Source: Corynebacterium variabile (GTDB lineage: Bacteria; Actinomycetota; Actinomycetes; Mycobacteriales; Mycobacteriaceae). From it: a DNA stretch of 62,055 nt. Below the pieces are notes generated by a model. The model made no database searches and had not been told where the DNA came from. It worked only from the letters and a program-made list of their open reading frames with translations. The translations under genes and the position numbers were made by a program. Below are positions 9,691 to 18,985 of the stretch, piece after piece. Location: NCBI RefSeq assembly GCF_006539825.1, contig NZ_BJNT01000024.1:1-62055 (forward strand), in the 5' to 3' direction. The first letter of the stretch is position 1, and each line of letters opens with the position of its first letter.

Positions 9691-10446
9691 CTATCGCGCC
9701 CACCGCGAGGTGAGCACTCCGATCGCACCGAGGGCGACGGCGGCGGCGCTGGCGGTCCGGTACACTTCCGGTCCCAGCACGACCGGCTGCCCGGCCTCCA
9801 CCTCACGCGGCGAGACCCCGCCCTCTGGTCCGATGACGAGGACGATCTCGTCGACGTCGAGGTCGAGCTGCACCAGCGGGGTCGCAGCCTCCTCGTGCAG
9901 CACCAGGATCAGGACGCTGTCGACGGGCTCCGCCCACGGCCGGTCGGCGAGGGCGTCCGCCAGGTCGTCGATGTCGGTGAGCAGGTCACCGACATGGGCC
10001 CCGTCGAGCCGACGGGACTGCTTCATCGCGGAGACCGCCGCGGCCTCCCACTTCGCCCGGGCCTTCTCGGCCTTACCGGGCTTCCCGTCCCACTTCGCGA
10101 TACAGCGGTCGGACTGCCACGGGATGATCCGGTCTGCCCCGGCCTGCACGGCCAGATCGACGGCGAGCTCGGAACGCTCGGACTTCGGGATCGCCTGCAC
10201 CACCGTGACCCGCGGACGCGGCGACCGGGCCGGCAGCACACCGGAACCTGTCACCGTGTCCGCGGTGCCGAACGCGGCACTGACCCCCCGCCCGGAACCG
10301 TCGGTGAGCACCACCGGTTCCCCGGTGCGGATCCGCTTGACGGCGGCGTGCTTCGCCTCGGCGGCGGGCAGTGTGAACTGACCGACCTCCCCGACCCGTT
10401 CCAGCTGGTCGGCGAGGTCCGGGACGAGAAAGACGGGATCAGTCAC
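9691..10446 (-). CDS. rsmE: 16S rRNA (uracil1498-N3)-methyltransferase
   Basis: RsmE (251 aa) is a SPOUT-fold methyltransferase that modifies U1498 in the decoding region of 16S rRNA. The N-terminal PUA-like domain includes KHAAVKRIRTGEPVVL. The C-terminal knot domain has the S-adenosylmethionine loop LVIGPEGGVSPREVE. It begins with a GTG three bp after the dnaJ stop and is followed by phoH, as in other actinobacteria. Confidence 0.94.
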   Translation of the reverse strand: MTDPVFLVPDLADQLERVGEVGQFTLPAAEAKHAAVKRIRTGEPVVLTDGSGRGVSAAFGTADTVTGSGVLPARSPRPRVTVVQAIPKSERSELAVDLAVQAGADRIIPWQSDRCIAKWDGKPGKAEKARAKWEAAAVSAMKQSRRLDGAHVGDLLTDIDDLADALADRPWAEPVDSVLILVLHEEAATPLVQLDLDVDEIVLVIGPEGGVSPREVEAGQPVVLGPEVYRTASAAAVALGAIGVLTSRWAR

Positions 10447-10449
10447 CGG

Positions 10450-11589
10450 TTACCTGCTGAACTTCCCGCGCAGCCGCGAGAACAGGCCGCCGGAGCGCTC
10501 GTTCTCGGTGGTGCGCACACCGGCGGTCTCGCCGGACCTGTTCTGCAGTTCCTCGAGGAGCTCACGGGAACGCTTGTCGAGGTCGGTAGGCACGGTGACA
10601 TCGACATGCGCGATGAGGTGGCCGGCGCCCTCGCGGCGCAGGTGCGGCATACCGGCACCCTTGACGCGCACCACGGCCTCCGGCTGGGTGCCGGGATCCA
10701 CGGCGACGGTGGTGGTCGAGCCGTCGAGCATCCCCACGTCGACACTGGTACCCAGGGCGGCGTCCACCATCGGGACGTGGACGGTCACGTGCAGGTCGTC
10801 GTCCTCCCGCACGAAGCACGGGTGCTCGGCGACATTGACCTCGACGTAGAGGTCACCGGCAGGTCCACCGCCGGGGCCGACCTCACCCTTGCCGGACATG
10901 CGGATACGCATACCGTCGCGGATACCGGCGGGGATGTTCACCGGGATGTCACGGCGGGCCTTGACCCGGCCGTCACCGGCGCACTCCTCACAGGGATCCG
11001 GGATGATCTCGCCGGTGCCCTGGCACCGCGGGCAGGCCCGGGCGACCTGGACACGGCCGAGGATGGACTGCTGGATCTCCATGACCTGGCCCTGACCCTG
11101 ACAGGTCGGGCAGGTGTCCGGATCGGCCTTCGTCTTCGAGCCGGTGCCGTCGCAGACGTCACAGAGCACGGCGGTGTCCACCGTCACCTCACGCTGGACA
11201 CCGCTGAAGCACTCCTCCAGCGTGAGCTCCATGCGCAGCAGTGCGTCATTGCCGGGACGCACCCGGGAGGCCCGCGGGCCGCCACCGGTTGCTCCGCCAC
11301 CGAAGAAGGCGTCGAAGATGTCACCGAATCCGCCGCCGCCGAAGCCGCCGGGGGCACCTCGGCCGTAGCCGGGATCCTGGGGGTCTCCGCCGGCGTCGAC
11401 GATGCGTCGCTTCTCGGGGTCGGTCAGGACCTCCTGCGCGACGGACGCCTCGCGGAACTTTTCCGCGGCTTCCTCGGAGGGGTTCACGTCCGGGTGGTAC
11501 TTGCGGGCGAGTCGACGGTAGGCCTTCTTGATCTCGGCGTCCGTCGCGTCATGCTCGACGCCGAGGGTGGCGTAGTAGTCACGAGCCAA
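10450..11589 (-). CDS. dnaJ: Chaperone DnaJ (second, HrcA-linked copy type)
   Basis: Hsp70 co-chaperone of 379 aa with the full type I layout. A J domain holds the HPD triad ([10 protein letters not shown]). A Gly/Phe-rich linker follows. The zinc domain has four CxxCxG repeats ([32 protein letters not shown]), then the substrate-binding domain. The start codon is TTG (11587-11589), with AAGGAAG about ten nt upstream. Actinobacteria usually hold another dnaJ in the dnaK operon, and the copy next to hrcA is often called dnaJ2. The HrcA gene lies 45 bp upstream. Confidence 0.95.
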   Translation of the reverse strand: MARDYYATLGVEHDATDAEIKKAYRRLARKYHPDVNPSEEAAEKFREASVAQEVLTDPEKRRIVDAGGDPQDPGYGRGAPGGFGGGGFGDIFDAFFGGGATGGGPRASRVRPGNDALLRMELTLEECFSGVQREVTVDTAVLCDVCDGTGSKTKADPDTCPTCQGQGQVMEIQQSILGRVQVARACPRCQGTGEIIPDPCEECAGDGRVKARRDIPVNIPAGIRDGMRIRMSGKGEVGPGGGPAGDLYVEVNVAEHPCFVREDDDLHVTVHVPMVDAALGTSVDVGMLDGSTTTVAVDPGTQPEAVVRVKGAGMPHLRREGAGHLIAHVDVTVPTDLDKRSRELLEELQNRSGETAGVRTTENERSGGLFSRLRGKFSR

Positions 11590-11634
11590 GGGAATACTGC
11601 TTCCTTTACGTTCTAGGAGTGGTTCCAGAGCATT

Positions 11635-12672
11635 CTACTCCCCCGCCAGTATCCTGCTCACATAGTGGGCGACCGCATGCACCGAACTGATTGTCCCAGG
11701 GTAGTCGAGGTACGTCGGACCCAGCACACCCATGCCGCCGAGCACCGCCTCGCGCGAGCCGTACCCGGTCGACACCACCGTCGCGGACTGCAGCTCGGCG
11801 GTCGAGTTCTCCTCGCCGATGGTGACGTTGACGCTGAGGTCACCGAGGTCGCGGACACCGGACAACAGTCGCAGCACCACGACCTGCTCCTCCAGTGCAT
11901 CGAGGACGCCCTCGAGCTCCCCGACCCGCACGATATTCGGCGTGCCGGCGATGACCAGCCGGTCGTTCGGCCGGTTGAGCAGGGTGTCGACCAGGACAGT
12001 GGCGCAGGTCAGGGCGGCGTCCTGCAGTTCGGCGGGGACGCGCGGATCATCACCGGCGGCCATCGCGGCGATCTCCGCCGACGCGTCGTCGAGGGTGTGG
12101 CCGACGAGTGTGTCGTTGATGAGGTCCCGTAGCCGCGGCAGGTCCTCGGCGGGCAGGGCCGTCATCAGGTCCACGTTGCGCTGGTCGACCTGGCCGGTGT
12201 CCGTGATGAGCACGAGCAGCAGGCGGGTGTCCGCGAGCTGCACGACCTCACAGTGCTTGACCCGACCACGCCGCAGGTCGGGCAGCTGGGCGACGGCGAC
12301 CTGGCGGGTGAGCTGGGCGAGCAGCTGCACACTGCGGCGCAGCACGTCCTCCATGTCCACCCCGTCCTCGAGGAAACTGAGCACCGCCCGGCGTTCCGGC
12401 GGGCTCAGCGGCTTGATCCGGTGGATGCCGTCGACGAAGACCCGGTAGGCCTTCTCGGTCGGGATCCGCCCGGAGCTGGCGTGCTGCTGGATGATGAATC
12501 CCTCGGACTCCAGCACCGCCATGTCATTGCGCACCGTCGCCGAGGACACCCCGAGACTGTGCCTGTCGACGAGCGCCTTCGACCCCACCGGTTCCTGCGT
12601 GGAGATGAAGTCGGCGACGATGGCCCGCAGGACTTCACTGCGCCGCTGATCCGCCGTACTCACTTTCGCCAT
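11635..12672 (-). CDS. hrcA: Heat-inducible transcription repressor HrcA
   Basis: HrcA (345 aa) represses chaperonin operons by binding CIRCE operators. The N-terminal winged helix includes [19 protein letters not shown] and [15 protein letters not shown]. The GAF-like dimerisation region occupies the rest, ending in a typical SRILAGE tail. I see no CIRCE element in the short gap before hrcA or dnaJ, so its targets should lie elsewhere. It is the third gene of the hemW-hrcA-dnaJ series. Confidence 0.94.
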   Translation of the reverse strand: MAKVSTADQRRSEVLRAIVADFISTQEPVGSKALVDRHSLGVSSATVRNDMAVLESEGFIIQQHASSGRIPTEKAYRVFVDGIHRIKPLSPPERRAVLSFLEDGVDMEDVLRRSVQLLAQLTRQVAVAQLPDLRRGRVKHCEVVQLADTRLLLVLITDTGQVDQRNVDLMTALPAEDLPRLRDLINDTLVGHTLDDASAEIAAMAAGDDPRVPAELQDAALTCATVLVDTLLNRPNDRLVIAGTPNIVRVGELEGVLDALEEQVVVLRLLSGVRDLGDLSVNVTIGEENSTAELQSATVVSTGYGSREAVLGGMGVLGPTYLDYPGTISSVHAVAHYVSRILAGE

Positions 12673-12691
12673 GCCCGACAGTCTAGTCGTC

Positions 12692-13867
12692 TCAGTCGTC
12701 CTCTTCGACGAGGATGTCGGTGATGATGCCGTCGGCCAGCAGGCGTCCTGCGTCGGTCAGCCGCGTCCGTCCGTCGACCTGCTCCAGCAGGCCGAGCCCG
12801 ACGTGCCGGGCGACAGCCTGCGGTGCGTGGGCGACCATGTCGTCCGGCAGTCCCTCGGCCAGTCGCAGACCCGTCATGATGCGTTCGGTGTGCACGTCGG
12901 CGTCACTGAGCGGCTCGGTGGTGACCACCGGAGAGTCGCCCGACGCCAGGGCCTCGGCATAGCGGCGCGGCAGTTTCGCGTTGACCAGGCGGGTGATGCC
13001 GGTGCTGCTGCCGTCACCGTGCAGCCGGACACAGCCGTGGGCGCCGGGGCCGGCACCCCACCACTGCCCGCCACGCCAGTAGACGAGGTTGTGGCGGCAC
13101 TCCCCGCCCTGCCTCGACCAGTTGGAGACCTCGTACCAGCCCATGCCGGCGTCCTGCAGGGCCGCGTCGATCATCTCGTATCGGTCGGCGTAGACGTCCT
13201 CGTCCGGGGCAGGCAGCTGCCCCTTGCGCACCTTGCGGGCCATCGCGGTGCCGTCCTCGACGATGAGCGAGTAGGCCGAGATGTGGTCCACCCCGGTCGA
13301 CAGCGCGGCGTCGATACTTCGTCGCAGGTCATCGTCGGTTTCCGTCGGCGTTCCGTAGATGAGGTCGAGGTTGACGTGGTCGAAGCCGGCAGCGAGTGCC
13401 TCCTGCGCCGCGGCGGTCGCCCGCCCCGGGGTGTGGTTGCGTTCCAGCACCTTGAGGACATGGGCGGACGCCGACTGCATGCCCAACGAGATCCGGGTGT
13501 ACCCCGCCTCGAGCAGGGCGCTGAAGAACTCCGGGGAGGTCGATTCCGGGTTCGACTCCGTGGTGACCTCCGCACCGGGGGCGAGTCCCAGGCTGCGTCG
13601 GACCGCGCCCAGGACGCGGGTCAGGCCGTCCGCCCCCAGCAGCGAGGGCGTCCCTCCCCCGAGGAAGACGGTGGACGGCGGTCCCGGCCGGTCCCACTCG
13701 GCCGCGGCCCGGTCGAGCTCGGCCTCCAGCGCGTTGAGGTACGTCCCGACCGACGAGGTGCCGTCCTCGCCGGGGGTGTAGGTGTTGAAGTCACAGTATC
13801 CGCAGCGGGTGGTGCAGAACGGGACGTGAATGTACAGGCCGGTGTCCACGGGGTCGAGGGTACTCAC
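12692..13867 (-). CDS. hemW: Radical SAM haem chaperone HemW
   Basis: A 391-residue radical SAM protein of the HemN/HemW family. The 4Fe-4S binding motif is [10 protein letters not shown] near the N-terminus, with the CxxxCxxC spacing and trailing F typical of HemW rather than true coproporphyrinogen dehydrogenase (HemN). GGGTPSLL and [12 protein letters not shown] are family motifs. HemW delivers haem to acceptor proteins. The start is a GTG whose GTGA overlaps the stop of the preceding gene. Confidence 0.92.
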   Translation of the reverse strand: MSTLDPVDTGLYIHVPFCTTRCGYCDFNTYTPGEDGTSSVGTYLNALEAELDRAAAEWDRPGPPSTVFLGGGTPSLLGADGLTRVLGAVRRSLGLAPGAEVTTESNPESTSPEFFSALLEAGYTRISLGMQSASAHVLKVLERNHTPGRATAAAQEALAAGFDHVNLDLIYGTPTETDDDLRRSIDAALSTGVDHISAYSLIVEDGTAMARKVRKGQLPAPDEDVYADRYEMIDAALQDAGMGWYEVSNWSRQGGECRHNLVYWRGGQWWGAGPGAHGCVRLHGDGSSTGITRLVNAKLPRRYAEALASGDSPVVTTEPLSDADVHTERIMTGLRLAEGLPDDMVAHAPQAVARHVGLGLLEQVDGRTRLTDAGRLLADGIITDILVEEDD

Positions 13868-14550
13868 CCGGCCGCTGAACGCCGACGCCGGGCCCGGACC
13901 CTGGCCAGGACCCGCTCGACCCGGGCACGTTCGGCGAGGAACTCCGGCGGTGCCTCACCACGCATCTCGGCAACGAGAACGGGATGGTCGCCGACCACCT
14001 CACGTTTCCAGGCGGCGACGGTCTCCCGGGTCTGCGTCCACGACCGGGCGAAGGACTGGGGCAGCAGCACACTCTGGTGCTCGACCGCCTCCCCGGTCTG
14101 CGCGACAACCCACTCCGCGAGCTCTGTGAGATCGGCGGCAAGTTCGGTGTTCCGCCGGCGCAGCGACATCCGCAGCGTGGCGGTGCTGACCACCGGGCTG
14201 GTGGGTACGGCGGCCGGCACGGTCACCGGCGGCGGGTCCTGGTGCGGATGGAGAAAGGAGAGGGTGCGACCCGGGTGGAAGTAGTTCCCTTCAGAGGCCG
14301 ACAGCGTGCCGGAGTTCACGCCGGAGACGAAGGCCTGGCGCAGACCGTTGATCTCCGCGAGGTACTGCCGCACCTCGCCGCGTCCCTGCTCGACAGCGTC
14401 GGAGAGTTCGTGCATGCAGTCGTCGACGAGTCCGGTGTCCCAGTCCGCCATGGACGCCGCGACATTGTCGATGCCTTCCGCGATCTCGTCGCCGATGTCG
14501 TAGACCCCCTGGGTGAGATCGCGGAGACGCAGGCGCGCGGCATCGTGCAC
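13864..14550 (-). CDS. Unknown helical protein upstream of hemW
   Basis: A 228-residue soluble protein with no signal peptide or membrane segment. The N-terminal 100 residues look helical and acidic (GDEIAEGIDNVAASMADWD). A Pro-rich linker follows (HQDPPPVTVPAAVP). The C-terminal half is again helical and ends in an arginine-rich tail ([14 protein letters not shown]). The GTG start has GGAG eight nt upstream, and the stop overlaps the hemW start, so it heads the hemW operon. I recognise no family and propose no function. Confidence 0.78.
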   Translation of the reverse strand: MHDAARLRLRDLTQGVYDIGDEIAEGIDNVAASMADWDTGLVDDCMHELSDAVEQGRGEVRQYLAEINGLRQAFVSGVNSGTLSASEGNYFHPGRTLSFLHPHQDPPPVTVPAAVPTSPVVSTATLRMSLRRRNTELAADLTELAEWVVAQTGEAVEHQSVLLPQSFARSWTQTRETVAAWKREVVGDHPVLVAEMRGEAPPEFLAERARVERVLARVRARRRRSAAG

Positions 14551-14663
14551 GTCGGTCTCCTCTCGTCAGGGGGTCTTGCCGGTGTGGAACGTGACAACCA
14601 TAAGACAGCGGACACCCCGGCACCGGGAGGCGGGGCCGGGGTGGGACGGGTGTGAAAGGTGTG

Positions 14664-16487
14664 TCAGTGGGAGTTGTAGATCCAGGCGATGTCGTCAGCG
14701 AAGTGCTGGGAGACGACGAAGCGCTTGACCTTCATCGACGGGGTCATCTCGCCGTCCTCCTCGGTGAAGTCGCGGGCGCAGATGCGGAACTTCTTTATCC
14801 CCTCGGCGTGGGACACGGTCTCGTTCGCCTCGTTGATCGCGTCCTGGATCTCGGCGCGCAGCACCGGGTTCTTCGCCAGCTCGAGGACGCCGGTGTGCTC
14901 CGGGACGTTGTTGCGCTTCTTCCAGGCGGGGAGGGCGTCCTCGTCGAGGGTGATGAGGCTGCCGATGAACTTCTGGTCGTCGCCGACGACCATGGCCTGG
15001 GAGATCAGCGGCGCAGAACGGAGGATGTCCTCCAACGGCCCCGGGGAGACATTCTTGCCGCCGGCGGTGACGATGATCTCCTTCTTGCGGCCGGTGATCT
15101 TGAGGTGACCGGTGGGCAGCAGCGCGCCGAGGTCACCGGATCTGAGGAAGCCGTCCCCGTCGAAGGTGTCCTTCGTGGCCTCCTCGTTGTTCCAGTAGCC
15201 GTCGAAGACGACGGTGCCCTTCATGAGGATCTCGCCGTCCTCGGCGATGCGGACGGTGTTGCCCCCGACCGGCTTGCCGACGGTGCCGATGATGTTGTCC
15301 GGTTCGAAGTTCACCGCAATAGCCGCGGTAGTCTCGGTCATGCCGTAACCCTCGTAGATCCGGACGCCGATGCCACGGAAGAAGTGCATGAGTTCCGGGT
15401 TCAGCGCGGAACCGCCGGAGATGCAGTACTGCAGGGAACCACCCATGGCGGCGCGGACCTTGCCGTAGACGAGCTTGTCGAAGACGGCACGCTTCGCCTT
15501 GAGCAACGCACCGGGGCCCTGCTTCGTGTCGAGAGCCTTGGAGTACTCCACGGCGGTCTTCTCGGCGAGCGGGAAGATCTTCGCACCGATGCCGCCACCG
15601 TCGACGGCCTTGGACTTCACACCGGCGTGGACCTTCTCGAAGACGCGGGGGACGCCGAGGATGAGGTGCGGCTGAGCACGGGCGAACTCCGGGACCAGGG
15701 TGGCCATCTCGGACCAGTGGGACTGGGTCGCGCCACCGAGGGTCGAGGCCAGGGACACGGCACGGGAGAGGACGTGCGCCAGCGGCAGGAAGGTCAACGC
15801 ACGGTTGCCCTCGACGGCGATGCCGCCGATGGGGTGGGTGAGGATGGCACGTGCCTCACCGAGCCAGTTGGAGTGCAGCAGGCGACAGCCCTTGGGCCGA
15901 CCGGTGGTCCCGGAGGTGTACACCAGCGAGGCGACATCGGAGGACTTCGTCGCGGCGATACGGGCCTCGACCTCGTCGTCGGAGATGTCCTTACCCTCGG
16001 CGGTGAGGGTCTCGACGGCACCGTCGGTGATCGACAACACCCGGTCCAGGTGCGCACCCTCGGCAGGGGCGGTCGCGTGGACGAAGGTGTTCAGGCGGGT
16101 GGCGTGCCCGGACTTCTCGGCGATTCCGATGACGGCACCGGAATCCTCGACGATCCACTCGCACTGGGAGGTGGAGGAGGAGGGGTAGACCGGCACGGAG
16201 ACGGCACCGGCGGCCATGATGGCGAAGTCGAAGAGGTTCCACTCGTAGCGGGTGTCCGACATGAGGACGACGCGGTCCCCCTGGCCGACACCGTTGGCGA
16301 TGAGACCCTTGGCCACGTCGTACACCTCGCGGAGGAACTCGTCGGCGCGGACGTCGACCCACTCGAATTTCCGGGGCCGGCTGTACAGGACCGTCTGCGG
16401 GCGACGACGGGTGTTCTCCCGCAGCACGGTCAGACAGGTCTCGTTCTCACCGATCGTGTACAAGGCCTCCGAGGAGTACTCCTGCAT
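14664..16487 (-). CDS. fadD: Long-chain fatty-acid CoA ligase (FadD15-like)
   Basis: An ANL-superfamily acyl-CoA synthetase of 607 aa that activates fatty acids with ATP and coenzyme A. Signatures are the P-loop YTSGTTGRPKGC, the A5 motif YEGYGMTET and the hinge region SGDLGALLPTGHLKITGRKKE. It lacks a signal peptide. AAGGAG sits just before the ATG at 16487. A possible GlxR/CRP-like site (16514-16529) lies about 30 bp upstream. The length and sequence style fit the mycobacterial FadD15 group, which handles medium to long chains. Confidence 0.93.
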   Translation of the reverse strand: MQEYSSEALYTIGENETCLTVLRENTRRRPQTVLYSRPRKFEWVDVRADEFLREVYDVAKGLIANGVGQGDRVVLMSDTRYEWNLFDFAIMAAGAVSVPVYPSSSTSQCEWIVEDSGAVIGIAEKSGHATRLNTFVHATAPAEGAHLDRVLSITDGAVETLTAEGKDISDDEVEARIAATKSSDVASLVYTSGTTGRPKGCRLLHSNWLGEARAILTHPIGGIAVEGNRALTFLPLAHVLSRAVSLASTLGGATQSHWSEMATLVPEFARAQPHLILGVPRVFEKVHAGVKSKAVDGGGIGAKIFPLAEKTAVEYSKALDTKQGPGALLKAKRAVFDKLVYGKVRAAMGGSLQYCISGGSALNPELMHFFRGIGVRIYEGYGMTETTAAIAVNFEPDNIIGTVGKPVGGNTVRIAEDGEILMKGTVVFDGYWNNEEATKDTFDGDGFLRSGDLGALLPTGHLKITGRKKEIIVTAGGKNVSPGPLEDILRSAPLISQAMVVGDDQKFIGSLITLDEDALPAWKKRNNVPEHTGVLELAKNPVLRAEIQDAINEANETVSHAEGIKKFRICARDFTEEDGEMTPSMKVKRFVVSQHFADDIAWIYNSH

Positions 16488-16513
16488 GTCTCTCCTTACA
16501 TTCAGTGTCTGAG

Positions 16514-16529
16514 TGTGGCTCGTGACACA
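16514..16529. promoter_or_regulatory. Possible GlxR (CRP-type) site upstream of fadD
   Basis: The 16-mer TGTGGCTCGTGACACA matches the TGTGA-N6-TCACA consensus at eight of ten fixed positions. It lies 27 bp before the fadD start codon. GlxR is a known cAMP-dependent global regulator of carbon genes in corynebacteria. The assignment rests on the motif only. Confidence 0.35.
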
Positions 16530-16681
16530 TTATTAATCCAACGACATGTGAACTTACCGGTCGGACACCGGTCGCGGGCAAAAACGCCGAATCCGGAATC
16601 AGAAAAATGCAGTTGCCGCCCAAACTATTACAAGGAAAATAATAAGGAGAACAAGAGCTTGCCGCACCCGTGAATGATGTT

Positions 16682-16876
16682 TCACTGCGCGTCACCTCCT
16701 CCCTTCTTTTCCCCGAACACCTCTCGCTCGGATTCGTCCCGTGGCAGCACACGGAACAGGACCCACAGCAGAGCCGTGGCAACCGCCACCGCCGCCAGGG
16801 CCAACGCGGCCAGGACCAGCGGAGTCTGGAACCACACCGGCAGGCCGACCACCCACTGCTCGAATCCGTCCGTCAC
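16682..16876 (-). CDS. Small single-span membrane protein
   Basis: A 64-residue protein with one strong transmembrane segment (about residues 17-42, PLVLAALALAAVAVATALLW) and a charged C-terminal tail (RDESEREVFGEKKGGG). It starts with a GTG and has no ribosome site. A TAGTAT box exactly seven nt before the GTG points to a leaderless transcript of its own. It lies between the M3 peptidase and fadD on the same strand. No family recognised. The AT-rich stretch that follows (16510-16680) contains no further gene I can support. Confidence 0.62.
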   Translation of the reverse strand: MTDGFEQWVVGLPVWFQTPLVLAALALAAVAVATALLWVLFRVLPRDESEREVFGEKKGGGDAQ

Positions 16877-16900
16877 CCGGCTGATACTACCCGGTCGGGA

Positions 16901-18949
16901 TCAGGAACCGGCCAGCCCCCGACGGCGCAGCAGCGGCTCCACACTGCGCTGCTGACCACGGAACATCCAGAAGGCGTCGTCGTAGTCGATCGTCGCTCCC
17001 CGGGACAGGATCATCCGACGGAACCGGTCTCCGGCGAAGCGGACATCATCGGCGTCCGGGTGCTGTGTCCCCGCTGCATCCGTGTCGACGAAACCCTGGA
17101 AACCGTCGGCGTCGAGCACCTCCGCCCACAGGTAGCTCCAGTAGTCCGCGGAGTAACCGCCCGCGAAGATGTGGTTGAAATACGTCGACGAATAGCGGGG
17201 GGCCAGTCCCGGTACGGCGAGCCCGGAGTCCTCCAGTGCCTGCCGTTCGAACGCCGCCACATCGGTGACCTGCTCCGCCTGCGCGGTGGTCAGCCGGTGC
17301 CAGGCCAGATCGACCCGGCAGGCCGCGAGGTACTCCGTCGTCGCGAAGCCCTGCCCCCACCGCGCCTCGGCGGTCACCGCGGCAACGAGGTCCGGCGGCA
17401 GCTGCTCACCGGTCTCCACGTGCCGCGCGTAGTTCGCCAGAACCTCCGGCTCCAGGGCCCAGTTCTCGTTGATCTGACTGGGGAACTCCACGAAATCCCG
17501 CGGGACATTCGTGCCCGACAGGCTCGGGTACCGCACATCGGAGAGCAGCCCGTGCAGCCCGTGGCCGAATTCATGGAACAGGGTGGTGACCTCGTCCAGG
17601 CTGAGCAGCGCCTCCTCCCCTTCCGCCGGCTTGGCGATGTTGAGTACGTTGACCACGACCGGGGACTGCCCGATGAGGTTGTTCTGGTCGACGAAGCTGC
17701 TCATCCACGCTCCGCCGCGCTTCGTGGACCGGGCGAAGAGGTCCGTGAGCAGCAGGCCGATCGCCGTGCCGTCCGCGTCAGTCACCTCCCAGACCTGCAC
17801 GTCAGGGTGGTAGCCGACGAGATCGGTCCGCAGCGTCACCCGGATGCCGTAGAGCCGTTCCGCGGCGAAGAAGACACCGTCGCGCAGCACGCGCGTGAGT
17901 GGGAAGTACTTCTTCAGCTCAGTGGTGTCCACTGCCAGATCCTCGGCGCGGAGCTTCCCCGCCCAGTACGGCCAGTCCGACTCCCCCAGGTCTTCGGCAA
18001 CCACACCGTTGACGTGTGCGAGATCCAGGGCACGCTTGTACTCGCCGTGGGCGTTGTCCACCGCGGCGGGAGTGACAGTCTCCAGTAGCTCGTCGACAGC
18101 CGCGACGGTGCGCGCGGTCTCCTCTGCGGCGACGAAGTCCGCATGACTCCCGAATCCGAGCAGCTCCGCGCGTCGTGCCCGCAACCGGGCTGTCTCCAGC
18201 ACGATGTCGCTGTTGTTTCCGGCACCGCGCGCACGCGATGCCTCGGAGACCTCACGGCGCAGGTCGGCGTCCGCCAGATCCTCAAGGATCGGCTGCACGC
18301 TGGGCAGACCGAGGCGGATCAACCAGCCGTCCTCACCTTCGGACGCCGCGTCCTCCCGGAGCTGGGCCTTCCTCGCCGCGCTGAGTCCGGCGAGCCGCTG
18401 CTCGTCGGTGACGAGTACAGCGTGGTCGGCGGTGGAGGTCATGAGGTTGCGGCCGAAACTGGTGGACAGTTCGGCGAGCCGGGTGTCGATACCGGAAAGT
18501 TCCTCACGTCCGGCGTCGTCGAGGTCCGCGCCGCCGCGGCGGAAGGTCCGCAGCCAGTGCGCCAGCAGGGCCTCGTTCTCACTGCCCTCCGGCTGCGCGG
18601 GCATGGCCTGCACGCGCGCGTAGAGGTCCCGGTTGAGCAGGATGCGGGTCCAGTGCGCGGAGAGCTCCGGAGCGACGGTCTCCTCGACGGCGACGACCTC
18701 GTCGGTGGCGTCCGTACCGGCGTAGTTGAAGATGATCGCCAGGACGCGCTGCAGCATCTGGCCGGACAACTCGAGAGCGTCCATCGTGTTCTCCCAGCTA
18801 GGAGCGTCAGCGAGGGCGGTGATCGCGGCGATCTCCGCGTCATGGTCATCAAGCGCGGTCCGGAAGGTGGGGACCAGGTCGGCGACGTCGATCGCGGCGA
18901 AATCAGGGAGTTCATGGTCAAGCGCGGAGGGTTCGAGCAGCGGATTCAT
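16901..18949 (-). CDS. M3-family metallopeptidase (peptidyl-dipeptidase/oligopeptidase)
   Basis: A 682-residue cytoplasmic zinc peptidase of the thimet oligopeptidase family. The active site is HEFGHGLHG (HExxH; zinc ligands and catalytic Glu) near residue 460, followed by the third ligand region ENWALEPEVLANYA. Members cut short peptides, removing C-terminal dipeptides in the Dcp type. A TACGCT box six nt before the ATG suggests a leaderless message. The esterase gene diverges only 36 bp away. Confidence 0.93.
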   Translation of the reverse strand: MNPLLEPSALDHELPDFAAIDVADLVPTFRTALDDHDAEIAAITALADAPSWENTMDALELSGQMLQRVLAIIFNYAGTDATDEVVAVEETVAPELSAHWTRILLNRDLYARVQAMPAQPEGSENEALLAHWLRTFRRGGADLDDAGREELSGIDTRLAELSTSFGRNLMTSTADHAVLVTDEQRLAGLSAARKAQLREDAASEGEDGWLIRLGLPSVQPILEDLADADLRREVSEASRARGAGNNSDIVLETARLRARRAELLGFGSHADFVAAEETARTVAAVDELLETVTPAAVDNAHGEYKRALDLAHVNGVVAEDLGESDWPYWAGKLRAEDLAVDTTELKKYFPLTRVLRDGVFFAAERLYGIRVTLRTDLVGYHPDVQVWEVTDADGTAIGLLLTDLFARSTKRGGAWMSSFVDQNNLIGQSPVVVNVLNIAKPAEGEEALLSLDEVTTLFHEFGHGLHGLLSDVRYPSLSGTNVPRDFVEFPSQINENWALEPEVLANYARHVETGEQLPPDLVAAVTAEARWGQGFATTEYLAACRVDLAWHRLTTAQAEQVTDVAAFERQALEDSGLAVPGLAPRYSSTYFNHIFAGGYSADYWSYLWAEVLDADGFQGFVDTDAAGTQHPDADDVRFAGDRFRRMILSRGATIDYDDAFWMFRGQQRSVEPLLRRRGLAGS

Positions 18950-18985
18950 GCCCCCAGCGTAACCGGGGGCCTTACAGTGGTCGCC
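18950..18985. promoter_or_regulatory. Back-to-back leaderless promoters, 36-bp divergent gap
   Basis: On the minus strand TACGCT (18956-18961) lies six nt before the peptidase ATG. On the plus strand TACAGT (18973-18978) lies seven nt before the esterase ATG. Both -35 regions must fall inside the opposite promoter or coding sequence. The gap also contains a CCCCC/GGGGG inverted repeat around the minus-strand -10 box. Confidence 0.55.
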